Shown here piece by piece: positions 55,649 through 63,418 of a DNA stretch of 64,000 nucleotides. Position 1 is the first letter of the stretch; every line of letters begins with the position of its first letter. The DNA is from Thiobacillus sp. (GTDB lineage: Bacteria > Pseudomonadota > Gammaproteobacteria > Burkholderiales > Thiobacillaceae): assembly GCA_030680405.1 (NCBI GenBank), contig JAUXVT010000066.1, positions 1 through 64,000 on the forward strand. Reading direction: 5' to 3'. The translations under genes were made by a program, and so were the position numbers. Below the pieces are notes generated by a model. The model searched no databases. It had not been told where the DNA came from and was given only the letters and a program-made list of their open reading frames with translations.

Positions 55649-55951
55649 TTTAAGCCCCCTAAGAGAAGCTTACATCGTCAAGTATCAGTCGTCTCGCAAC
55701 ATGGTTTTCGCCGGCCCCCTAAAGCCATTGTCAAAGAGGGAATAACATTCCCGGTTGTCCTTGCGAATGCCAGCATATGAGTAGGCTTGACGATCGGCGG
55801 AGCGAAGGTCTGGTTTGGCCGATTATGTAGAGCTCCACATAAGGCCGAGAAACAGACGGATGTGGTTATTGTTTGGCCGGAAAGCCGGTGTCTTGCAGCA
55901 TCCCCAGCGTCAGCAACTAGTCTGCTGCTCATCCGGTGAACGCTAGCACCG
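55649..55951. promoter_or_regulatory. Divergent intergenic region with a 48-bp imperfect palindrome
   Basis: The region lies between divergent genes. At 55810-55857 it contains nested inverted repeats: TTATGT (55823-55828) / ACATAA (55837-55842), outer GGCC / GGCC, and outermost TCTGGTTT / AAACAGA. It could be an operator or a replication-related hairpin. No short gene is apparent. Confidence 0.5.
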
Positions 55952-57061
55952 ATGGGGGTTTTGATGGCTCAAACGTTGTGTGTTTGTCAGCATAAAGATC
56001 GACGGGTTTCAGCGGAATTCGCAATATGCTTAATTAGTCCACCAAATCAACTTGCAAACACTCCCGACAAGAGCGAACCTCATTTTCGTTTCGGCATTGG
56101 AAGGGATGTAAGGTTGAAAGGTATTTTTCTCGTCTCAGCCGAATTTGAGGCACTGCACGGTGCCGGTCCACTTTCTGCATTCGCCTACTTGTGGCTGCGA
56201 ACTTGGGTCGACATCCGAACGGGGGTTGTTGGGCTGTCGCGCCCAATATCGCTTGCAATGATCCGGGACTATTGTGAGACCCATGTTCCCAAGGGGGCAG
56301 GCGTTCATATTGTGCAGGCCAGCGAGCGCAATGTTCGTACTGCGCTGGCATCCCTGGAACGAGCCGGCTTGATCCGTCGACTCCCCGGTGACCGGTTAAT
56401 CTTTCGTTTGCTCCTCGCTCAGCTACTCCCGCTCGCCCAAAACAAACCTGACGCGAAACTGACAGGCAAATTCAACGTGGTATCCGACGCAGTGAATAAC
56501 CCAGTCGAGGCCGTGACGAGTACGGGATGTGCTGCACCTGGATACGCGATCTCGACCCGCAACCAGCGGGTCATGAGACGCCTAAACCCGACACACATCA
56601 GAGATCGGAGATACCCACCATCACACACGGCAGCGGCATCTACAGCGCCTTGTATGGCAAGCGCCACCCCTGTCGCTGCTGAGGATGAGCGACAACTGGC
56701 TATTGCCGTGTTGCTGAATGAGCATGGCGTGGTGGCCGGGCCGAACCATCCTGTCGTTCGGGAGTGGTTGGTCAATGGCGTCATGGATGCGGATCTGCTA
56801 ACCGCCATCTCGTTGGCCAAGAAAGCTCGCGAGGAAGCGGGAAGCGTGCAACCGATCAACCTTGGCTTCATCCGCGCTAAGCTCAATAGGGTCATAGGCC
56901 AGGAGAAGCAGAGCGGGACATGGTGGGCATCGATTCCCACTATGGAGGCCCGAGCACAGGAGTTAAAAATTCCTGGTGCTCGTCCAGGTGAATCAATGGA
57001 TGAGTTCAAGGCGCGGATATGGGCGGCGCAATCATCCAACCACCAGTCGCCAAGGGTTTAG
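55952..57061 (+). CDS. Replication-initiator-like/winged-helix island protein
   Basis: The 369-residue frame has a winged-helix-like middle (LSAFAYLWLRTWVDIRTGVVGLSRPISLAMIRDYCETHVP...ERNVRTALASLERAGLIRRLPGDRL) resembling plasmid or phage replication and partition regulators. The C-terminal segment WWASIPTMEARAQELKIPGARPGESMDEFKARIWAA recurs, as I recall, at the ends of DNA-replication accessory proteins in mobile elements. The start is uncertain; the first 50 residues are unusual and a later start is possible. Confidence 0.6.
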   Translation: MGVLMAQTLCVCQHKDRRVSAEFAICLISPPNQLANTPDKSEPHFRFGIGRDVRLKGIFLVSAEFEALHGAGPLSAFAYLWLRTWVDIRTGVVGLSRPISLAMIRDYCETHVPKGAGVHIVQASERNVRTALASLERAGLIRRLPGDRLIFRLLLAQLLPLAQNKPDAKLTGKFNVVSDAVNNPVEAVTSTGCAAPGYAISTRNQRVMRRLNPTHIRDRRYPPSHTAAASTAPCMASATPVAAEDERQLAIAVLLNEHGVVAGPNHPVVREWLVNGVMDADLLTAISLAKKAREEAGSVQPINLGFIRAKLNRVIGQEKQSGTWWASIPTMEARAQELKIPGARPGESMDEFKARIWAAQSSNHQSPRV

Positions 57062-58041
57062 ATAGGCAGGTTGGTTTGAGTGCCCGTGGAGCCAGCGATT
57101 AAGCCAGCACGTTTGTCACTCTCCCAATCCGAGTATAGGGTGCCATTTTCCAGCTTCCACGCTGTTCTCCCGCTGGTTGGCGATCCACACACAACACCCG
57201 CAGCGGCAGAGGGGGAGCGAAACGCGCAATCCTCCTGGAAAACCAACACCCCATTGGATTCGACTAACACGCCATTGTCCTTGAGTTGCTCGCGTAGCTT
57301 CTTGATGCCAGGTGAGAGTGAATCGGCCTCAGTTACCTTGGCTGCTGAATGCTTGCGGACGATCCATTCGCCGCTTTGGCCCGATTCTACGGCCTTTGCG
57401 TCAAACCCTTTCCCGGAAAATCGGAACTCTGGGCTGTCCTTGGAGGATTGGTCAAGGTTGGGAGACTGAGTGATTTGCTTCCCGATGGTTGGCTTGAATA
57501 AGGAGCACCCCAGTGCTCGCGTCAAGGTATGGGTATCGCGGACGAACCTCAGCATGGTTGATTCGGCAGCGATAGGTAACTTGGGAACTTTTGTTTGCTT
57601 TGCACCATTGGTTAACTTGGTATTAGCCAACTTCCAGAGCGGATTGTTACTGGCGTCAACCATCAACTTGGCTTCGGCGAAGCGAACGTGAGCCTTGGTA
57701 AGGTAGTCGTCGCTGCTGACCAGCACAATTGTGTCCAGCCAATATTCCTTTGAGCCTTTACCTTTGTCGTCGCTCATGTGGAAGTTCAACCGTGTTCGTA
57801 CATCTTCAGACTCGCCAATGTACGCAATGTTTTGCATCTGGCCATCTTCCCCATAGAGGACATAGACCCCGGGCCGGGAAATTTGGTCACCATATTTCTG
57901 CAGTACCTGCCCATACAGACTCTTGTGGAAGGCGTAGGCTTTGATCGATGCTCCTCCAATTTCAGCTATGCGAATGCCGCTGGGATCGCCACCAGGTAAA
58001 AACATCGTGAGTTGAGTCGCGCTCGAATTAATATCGGCCAT
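57058..58041 (-). CDS. GIY-YIG nuclease family protein with C-terminal DUF4357
   Basis: The protein has about 327 residues. The GIY-YIG domain is at about 58-150: RPGVYVLYGEDGQ, NIAYIGESEDVRTRLNFHM. The C-terminal DUF4357 part is KLREQLKDNGVLVESNGVLVFQEDCAFRSPSAAAGVVCGSPTSGRTAWK. The start was set at MADINSSATQ (58041). Such proteins occur with restriction systems and may nick or cut DNA. It is divergent from an XRE regulator, which may control it. Confidence 0.85.
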   Translation of the reverse strand: MADINSSATQLTMFLPGGDPSGIRIAEIGGASIKAYAFHKSLYGQVLQKYGDQISRPGVYVLYGEDGQMQNIAYIGESEDVRTRLNFHMSDDKGKGSKEYWLDTIVLVSSDDYLTKAHVRFAEAKLMVDASNNPLWKLANTKLTNGAKQTKVPKLPIAAESTMLRFVRDTHTLTRALGCSLFKPTIGKQITQSPNLDQSSKDSPEFRFSGKGFDAKAVESGQSGEWIVRKHSAAKVTEADSLSPGIKKLREQLKDNGVLVESNGVLVFQEDCAFRSPSAAAGVVCGSPTSGRTAWKLENGTLYSDWESDKRAGLIAGSTGTQTNLPI

Positions 58042-58130
58042 CTCCGGATCCTGTCTGATAGACAACAACATTCCATGTTAATGCCTGCCAGACTTTGTCT
58101 GCAAGGCAATCTCTGCCGGAGAATTTGCCT

Positions 58131-58493
58131 ATGGAGATTGGACAGGTAATCTGCGCACTCCGAAAGGAGCGCAAATTGACTCAGGAAGAGGTGGCCTTGT
58201 CTGCCGGGACAGATGCTGGCTATTTGTCGCGCATTGAGCGCGGCAATAGGCTTCCGTCTATTCCGCTGTTCGAAAACATCGCCAGTGCTCTTGGGACCAG
58301 GCCATCAATAATCTTTGCGGTGGCTGAAGGAGTTGCATTTCCAGATAGCTCGACAACCGAGCGAATCACTGGCTTCGACCTGGATCTGTCTGAAGATGCC
58401 ATTAGGCTGAGGCAAGAGTTTCGCGGGCTAACAAATACAAATCAGCGGATTGCAGTTGAACTGCTCCGCGCTTTGAAGCGAACACAAGCCTGA
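58131..58493 (+). CDS. XRE-family helix-turn-helix regulator
   Basis: The protein has about 120 residues. The HTH is at about 4-60: IGQVICALRKERKLTQEEVALSAGTDAGYLSRIERGNRLPSIPLFENIASALG. The C-terminal half is a short dimerisation or sensor region. The start was set at MEIGQVICALRK (58131). It is divergent from the GIY-YIG/DUF4357 gene with an 89-bp spacer. Confidence 0.88.
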   Translation: MEIGQVICALRKERKLTQEEVALSAGTDAGYLSRIERGNRLPSIPLFENIASALGTRPSIIFAVAEGVAFPDSSTTERITGFDLDLSEDAIRLRQEFRGLTNTNQRIAVELLRALKRTQA

Positions 58494-58552
58494 TTGAGCA
58501 AACGGGAAAGCCAGATCGGAATGGCTAGAAAACCTACGCTTTCGACTCGGAT

Positions 58553-59518
58553 TCAATACATCTTCAGTACTTTCCTGATTTCCTCTTGAATCGCATCGCG
58601 CAGATTTTTGGGCGCCAGCACTTCGACATGGTGTCCATGTCGCAAGATATCCATGCTGAGTTCGGTCGGATCGGCATAGGGCACTTCCAGTAGGAACCGG
58701 CCATCCGCTTCCAGCCGGCCTATTTGGTCTGGATGCCATTCCTCATCCGCTACCCATTTGGCGGCGGCGGCGGAGAATCGCAGCACAGCCCTTTGTGTTG
58801 GCTGGCCACCATAAATCCCGTAGCTACCAGCAAATGCGGCATCCAGTCGCGCCTTGGCCACCGGCTTGGCGGCCTTGGTAAGTAGCTCAATCTGCTGCAG
58901 CGCATCGACCGAGAAACGGCGCAGGTCCTTGCGTGCATGGCACCACGCTTCCAGATACCAATTGTTTCGATAAAAAGTCAGCCGCTGGGGTGAGAGTTCG
59001 CGTTCTGTATGCTGATCCGAGGTGCGGTTGAAGTGGAGCACCTGGATGCGTTGGCGTCCCAGGGTGGCGCGAGACACCACGGCAAAATGTGCCGAGTTTT
59101 TGCGACGCATGCCGATCTTCGCCAGCCGAATGCGTTCGGCGATCTCTCCGAATGGCCGACCGCCATGCCCGACAATCGCTTCCAGGCGTGATAGCAGTGG
59201 CCCGATGTGCGGTGCCAGCAGGCCGGGCTCCAGGTCGGAGAGGAGTTGATGCATGGTCATTAGTGCGTGCGTCTCGTCACCGCTGAACCAAAGCCCTGGG
59301 AGTTCATATTTGGGACCGATGTTCGGCTCGGCGAAACGATAGCCTTCAGCCTCCCGGTCGAAAATGATTGGCGCGTTGAAGCGGTCTCGCAAATAAAGCA
59401 GATCGCGCTTCAATGTCGCCCAGGACACACCCAATGCGCCAAGAAGAGCCTGTCGACTCATCACCCCGTGTTTGGTGAGCAGTTGATCTACGCGGTAAAA
59501 ACGCTCGGTTCGGTTCAT
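58553..59518 (-). CDS. WYL-domain transcriptional regulator
   Basis: The 321-residue protein has an N-terminal DeoR-type HTH (RTERFYRVDQLLTKHGVMSRQALLGALGVSWATLKRDLLYLRDRF) and a WYL domain (LTFYRNNWYLEAWCHARKDLRRFSVDAL), plus a C-terminal WCX extension. WYL proteins sense nucleic acid or nucleotide ligands and often control defence loci. The start at MNRTERF (59518) follows homology; the upstream 68 codons are not family-like. It is divergent from the 107-residue gene and the Nudix-tailed gene. Confidence 0.9.
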   Translation of the reverse strand: MNRTERFYRVDQLLTKHGVMSRQALLGALGVSWATLKRDLLYLRDRFNAPIIFDREAEGYRFAEPNIGPKYELPGLWFSGDETHALMTMHQLLSDLEPGLLAPHIGPLLSRLEAIVGHGGRPFGEIAERIRLAKIGMRRKNSAHFAVVSRATLGRQRIQVLHFNRTSDQHTERELSPQRLTFYRNNWYLEAWCHARKDLRRFSVDALQQIELLTKAAKPVAKARLDAAFAGSYGIYGGQPTQRAVLRFSAAAAKWVADEEWHPDQIGRLEADGRFLLEVPYADPTELSMDILRHGHHVEVLAPKNLRDAIQEEIRKVLKMY

Positions 59519-59825
59519 CGTAAAACTCAGCAAGCAGTAGAAATGGGGCTCACTAATTGAGCCCGGCTCATGGCAAGCTACCATAACTGCAAGCATCCGA
59601 GCCATCACAAGGCATTCTGGAGACGCCCGAACTGGATTAATCAGATGGGGGCGATAGGTGACGACAGTCACTTCATCGAGGGTTGCCTGGACGCTGCGGC
59701 ACAGGATTTCGTGATGGCGCACTCCAGTAACTGGGCACCAGCAATGCCCGGACTACTACCAGGCCCTCGAGACCAGCATCGGCAGGCTCATAACAATCAA
59801 TCAGCATTAATCCAGGAGAGACAGC

Positions 59826-60149
59826 ATGTGGTTGTTCACCAATATCGGCTTTTTCAGCATTGTCCGGAAGCCCGGGACAGACTTTCTGACCGTGCGTACC
59901 CGGGTCAAGCACGACCTTGACGCCTTGAGGAATCAATATCTACCCGAACTATCGACCACTATCAGCAAGGGCGGCACAGATTACCCGTGGCGAGCTACGG
60001 TCAGCCACGCCGCATTCGCGGCGGCCTTGGGTAAGATCGTTATGAATATCGATTACGGCAATTTCAAGAATGAGATCGCTGTCCGTCAAGGAAAGCCGCG
60101 GGCTTCGCGCTACGGCAAGGTCTGGCAGGCGCTGTATGACATGCCGTAG
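59826..60149 (+). CDS. Small conserved protein next to WYL/Nudix genes
   Basis: The protein has 107 residues: MWLFTNIGFFSIVRKPGTDFLTVRTRVKHDLDALRNQYLPELSTTISKGGTDYPWRATVSHAAFAAALG... I have the impression of a widespread small family with this start, but I cannot name a function. It has no membrane part or enzyme motif. It precedes the Nudix-tailed gene by 7 bp, so both are probably one transcript. Confidence 0.75.
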   Translation: MWLFTNIGFFSIVRKPGTDFLTVRTRVKHDLDALRNQYLPELSTTISKGGTDYPWRATVSHAAFAAALGKIVMNIDYGNFKNEIAVRQGKPRASRYGKVWQALYDMP

Positions 60150-60156
60150 GATCATC

Positions 60157-61740
60157 ATGGCTAAGTCAAATTGCGGAGATCGTGCTCACGAGGCCATCGC
60201 CACCGATTGGGAAATCCACCCCATGCCTGCCAGGCAGACAAAACTTTCCTTGAACTTGGCTTATACCGAGACCGATATGGCGCGTATCCGCCATGGCTTC
60301 ATTCCTCATGCCATGGAAGAAAAATGGTTTCTATATTTCGGTGATGGCTGCCTGCACATGCACCGTAGCTGGACTGGGAATTACATATTTCAGGTACTCT
60401 TTACTCGGGAGGGCAAGGGTTGGCGCGCCACCCATGCCATTGCCAATCGCGAGCCCGAACAATACAACGCGACTGATGATGCGGCAGACCAAGCGGTGAT
60501 TGCCGACATCATCCAGGGCTATCTGGTGACCAATGACTACCATCATCGGCAAGACGGCTTCCTGGCTGGGCTAGAACTCGCGATGCAGCCCAACTACCTC
60601 GGTTCCCCCGAGGTGGTTAGAAATGCACTGACCCCTCTGTTTGCTGCAAAAGTAGGTTGGTGGCTACACCTACATGACAAATCGGCACCGAAAGTCACGC
60701 CCCATGAAGTGCAGGATATCGAGCTTCAAATCGCGAACATCTTCGCCGGCGAGAATCCGGATTACACCGCCATGCCTTGGCACTCCGTCGAACAGCTCGG
60801 TCAGGCGGCGATTATCCGTTTCAATCTCAATGCCGAATATTGCGCAGACGAGTCATTGTTCTTCGTGATGTTCGAGTCTGTCGCCGCCATCTCGATGGCC
60901 ATCGGCGAAATGCTCAACAGCTATCTTCAGGGCCAGAGCGCCCGGTGGCCGGATGCCATCCGGCAACTCCATCAAATTCAGATATTCGTCGAATCGGTCA
61001 TGCTCGGCACGGCCGCCATTGCTCACCCTGACAAAACCTTGCAGGATTTTCGCTGGCCGCCGGGCATTCCCGAGGACGAAAACCTTGAAGAGGATCGTTC
61101 GCTCGACCCCCATACCCACCCCTGCCTGGACGACGAAGGTCAAACGGTGCATATCAAGCACCCCCATGCCCCGACTCCACCCGAGTTATGGGATGACGAA
61201 AATACCATCGCCACCTTCGTGCCCGGCGGGGACTGTCCGGACGAACTCAACGGTATCCATTTCCAGCCCTGGTCAGATCATCCCGAAGGCGAGGACTGGA
61301 GCGAAGTCGATGGCCAGATAGATGATCTGGAGGAGCCCCCCATGAACGTCAAATATGGCCTCACACCTGCGATGGGTTGTGTCATCGAGGAACCAGACGG
61401 CCGTGTCTGGCTGGTGTCACCGACCAACCGGCATGGCGGCTACAAGAACACCTTCCCCAAGGGCAAGGAGGTGGACGAGGTGACCTGGCAGGCCAATGCA
61501 ATAAAGGAGACTTACGAGGAAGCCGGGTTACAGGTACGCATCGTCGATTTAATCGGTGACGTTGAGCGCAGCACGATCGTAACGCGCTACTACCGGGCGG
61601 TACGGGTAGGAGGCATGCCAACGGACATGGGTTGGGAATCCCAGGCGGTTCACCTCGTCCCGCGTGACCGGTTGCGGGCTTTTCTTGACAGCCCGTATGA
61701 CCAAACCTTGCTCAACGCACTGATTGGGGCACACCACTAA
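60157..61740 (+). CDS. Large protein with C-terminal Nudix domain
   Basis: The protein has about 527 residues. The first 110 residues (MEEKWFLYFGDGCLHMHRSWTGNYIFQVLF) form an uncharacterised domain. The middle (110-390) is a helical region with no recognised family plus an acidic linker. The C-terminal 130 residues are a Nudix hydrolase domain with the box at 436-458 (GKEVDEVTW...KETYEEAGLQV). The Glu at box position 7 is Val and position 15 is Lys, so the canonical box is modified. The RBS (TAGGA) and the start at MAKSNCGD are clear. Confidence 0.75.
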   Translation: MAKSNCGDRAHEAIATDWEIHPMPARQTKLSLNLAYTETDMARIRHGFIPHAMEEKWFLYFGDGCLHMHRSWTGNYIFQVLFTREGKGWRATHAIANREPEQYNATDDAADQAVIADIIQGYLVTNDYHHRQDGFLAGLELAMQPNYLGSPEVVRNALTPLFAAKVGWWLHLHDKSAPKVTPHEVQDIELQIANIFAGENPDYTAMPWHSVEQLGQAAIIRFNLNAEYCADESLFFVMFESVAAISMAIGEMLNSYLQGQSARWPDAIRQLHQIQIFVESVMLGTAAIAHPDKTLQDFRWPPGIPEDENLEEDRSLDPHTHPCLDDEGQTVHIKHPHAPTPPELWDDENTIATFVPGGDCPDELNGIHFQPWSDHPEGEDWSEVDGQIDDLEEPPMNVKYGLTPAMGCVIEEPDGRVWLVSPTNRHGGYKNTFPKGKEVDEVTWQANAIKETYEEAGLQVRIVDLIGDVERSTIVTRYYRAVRVGGMPTDMGWESQAVHLVPRDRLRAFLDSPYDQTLLNALIGAHH

Positions 61741-61912
61741 AAATTCGCGTTAAGCCATACCGAGGTACGCTCAGCCAGGCTATCGCAAATTAAAAATAAT
61801 CGTCAGTGGTTGGGTGATTGAATGAACGGCAGTTTGATGATGTATCTGATGCAACAAAAAGGCAGCAGATAGCTGTTGGACGGTGGTCAAAACAGCCGAT
61901 TTTGAAATCGTG

Positions 61913-61932
61913 TTTCCGTATGATTTCCGTAC
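61913..61932. promoter_or_regulatory. Integrase arm-type site, right end
   Basis: This 20-bp sequence matches 35773-35792 except for three bases in the middle. It lies 28 bp inside attR. It is probably an integrase or directionality-factor binding site. Confidence 0.55.
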
Positions 61933-61959
61933 TGAAGCAACAACCGACAGCTAACTCAT

Positions 61960-62014
61960 TGAAAACTGGTGCGTCCGGCGCGATTCGAACGCGCGACCCC
62001 TGCCTTCGGAGGGC
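61960..62014 (-). repeat. attR: tRNA-Arg 3' end
   Basis: This is the second copy of the 55-bp direct repeat, here part of the intact tRNA-Arg gene. Confidence 0.92.
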
Positions 62015-62043
62015 AGTACTCTATCCAGCTGAGCTACGGGCGC
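61967..62043 (-). tRNA. tRNA-Arg (anticodon CCG)
   Basis: The 77-nt gene includes an encoded CCA. The acceptor starts GCGCCCG, the D-arm is TAGCTCAGCTGGATAGAG, the anticodon stem CTGCC/GGCAG encloses CTCCGAA, giving CCG, and the T-arm has GTTCGAATC. The 3' half is the island attachment site and has been restored by the island. Confidence 0.96.
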
Positions 62044-62163
62044 AAGGACGACAAAGAATAGCCGGTTTGCCGCATGGCGTCCATCCACCGGGCACGCCGC
62101 TTTCCTGTCGGGGTGGCTTTCCTTATAATCGCGGCTTTCGACGTCACCCCCAAGGATACTTTC

Positions 62164-62754
62164 ATGGCCGATCCGCACGCCAAGATGACTCAAGCCACCC
62201 CGCAGGAAATCATCATTTCCCTTCTTGCCGGCCTGTTCGCGCCCCTGCTGGCGATTTTTCTGATCGTTCAACTGGTGCTCGGCTTTCAGGAAGAGCACAC
62301 GCCCGACACCACCAGCGAAGCCGCCCAGAAGGCGACCCTCGCACGCATCAAGCCTTTTGCCCAGTTGGCTGCGCTCGACGCCAACGCCCCCAGGGTCGAA
62401 AAGTCCGGGCAGGAAGTCTATGACGCCGTGTGTACCTCGTGTCACGGCTCGGGCGCGCTGGGCGCACCCAAATTTGCCAGCAAGGGCGACTGGGGCGGCC
62501 GTCTCGGCCAGGGCTACGACACCCTGGTCAAGCACGCGATCGAAGGCATCCGCCAGATGCCTCCGCGCGGCGGTGACGGCGATCTGTCCGATGTGGAAGT
62601 GGCGCGCGCGGTGGCCTATCTGGCCAACTCGGCCGGCGCCAGCTTCAAGGCGCCGGAACCGGCACCCGCCCAGGTAGCCCCGGCGGCAGCAGCCACGCCT
62701 GCAGCTGCCGCCCCTGCAACCTCAACGCCAGCTGCAGACGACAAAAAGCAATAA
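62164..62754 (+). CDS. Membrane-anchored cytochrome c5-type protein
   Basis: The 196-residue protein has an N-terminal TM anchor (IIISLLAGLFAPLLAIFLIVQLVLG) and a periplasmic class I haem c domain with CTSCHGSGALGAP, followed by the methionine ligand region IRQMPPRGGDGDLSDVEV. It ends in an Ala/Pro-rich tail. It resembles the c5-type cytochromes that deliver electrons to oxidases. The start at 62164 is set by MADPHAKMTQ. It is directly upstream of a second c5-type gene. Confidence 0.88.
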   Translation: MADPHAKMTQATPQEIIISLLAGLFAPLLAIFLIVQLVLGFQEEHTPDTTSEAAQKATLARIKPFAQLAALDANAPRVEKSGQEVYDAVCTSCHGSGALGAPKFASKGDWGGRLGQGYDTLVKHAIEGIRQMPPRGGDGDLSDVEVARAVAYLANSAGASFKAPEPAPAQVAPAAAATPAAAAPATSTPAADDKKQ

Positions 62755-62822
62755 GGTTCGCGCCGGCGAAGTAAACTGCGCGCCACGCAGGCAGACACCT
62801 TCAGACACGCAAGGGGAATACG

Positions 62823-63410
62823 ATGAAGTACGTCGCCACTTTTTTGATCGTAGCGTCAGCCGCATCGCTGCTGGCTTGCGGCAAATCTGAAGACACACCC
62901 GCCGCTCCGCCGCCTGCGGCGGAAGTCGCGCAGACCGAGCCTGCACCGGTGACCGAACCCGTTACCCCGGTTGTCGAAATACCGCAATCCGAAGCCGCCC
63001 CGGCTGCACAGCCCGAAACAAGCCTGGCGCAGCCCGAAGCAAAGTTGGCGCAGCCCGCTGCGGCGAGCAAGCCTGCGACAACCAAACCCGCTGAAGCCAG
63101 TCCCGCCAAGCCCGCACCCGTGGCCAAGCCCACCAGCGAATCCGCGCCCAGCACACCCTCACCCGACCTTGCTCACGGCCAGCAAATTTATCGCCAGGCC
63201 TGCGCGTTCTGCCACGACAAGGGCGTGGCAGGCGCGCCGAAAACCGGCGATGCCGCCGCCTGGAGCCCACGTATGGCGCAAGGCATGGGCACCCTGTATG
63301 CCGTCGCCTTGCGCGGCAAGGGCGCGATGCCGGCCAAGGGGGGCAACCCCTCGCTGGCGGATGACGACGTCAAAGCCGCAGTCGATTACCTCGTCGCGCA
63401 GTCGCGTTAA
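62823..63410 (+). CDS. Cytochrome c5-like lipoprotein
   Basis: The 195-residue protein has a lipobox (ASLLAC) and a Pro/Ala-rich linker of about 95 residues with repeated AQPE and KPA words. The haem domain that follows has CAFCHDKGVAGAPKTGD and a likely Met ligand in GKGAMPAKGG. The linker would let the haem reach across the periplasm. An RBS (AAGGGGA) precedes the ATG. Confidence 0.88.
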   Translation: MKYVATFLIVASAASLLACGKSEDTPAAPPPAAEVAQTEPAPVTEPVTPVVEIPQSEAAPAAQPETSLAQPEAKLAQPAAASKPATTKPAEASPAKPAPVAKPTSESAPSTPSPDLAHGQQIYRQACAFCHDKGVAGAPKTGDAAAWSPRMAQGMGTLYAVALRGKGAMPAKGGNPSLADDDVKAAVDYLVAQSR

Positions 63411-63418
63411 GTCCCGCC

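Larger units (their letters stand above)
35625..62014. mobile_element. Integrated genomic island in tRNA-Arg(CCG) with defence cargo
   Basis: The island is bounded by a 55-bp perfect direct repeat (35625-35679 and 61960-62014) that consists of the 3' part of tRNA-Arg plus a few downstream bases. The tyrosine integrase lies next to the left copy and near-identical 20-bp arm-type repeats sit inside both ends. It carries a primase-like replication gene but no capsid, tail, conjugation or plasmid transfer genes that I can see. That suggests a satellite-like or otherwise mobilised integrative element. Several genes have lower GC than the backbone. Confidence 0.9.
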
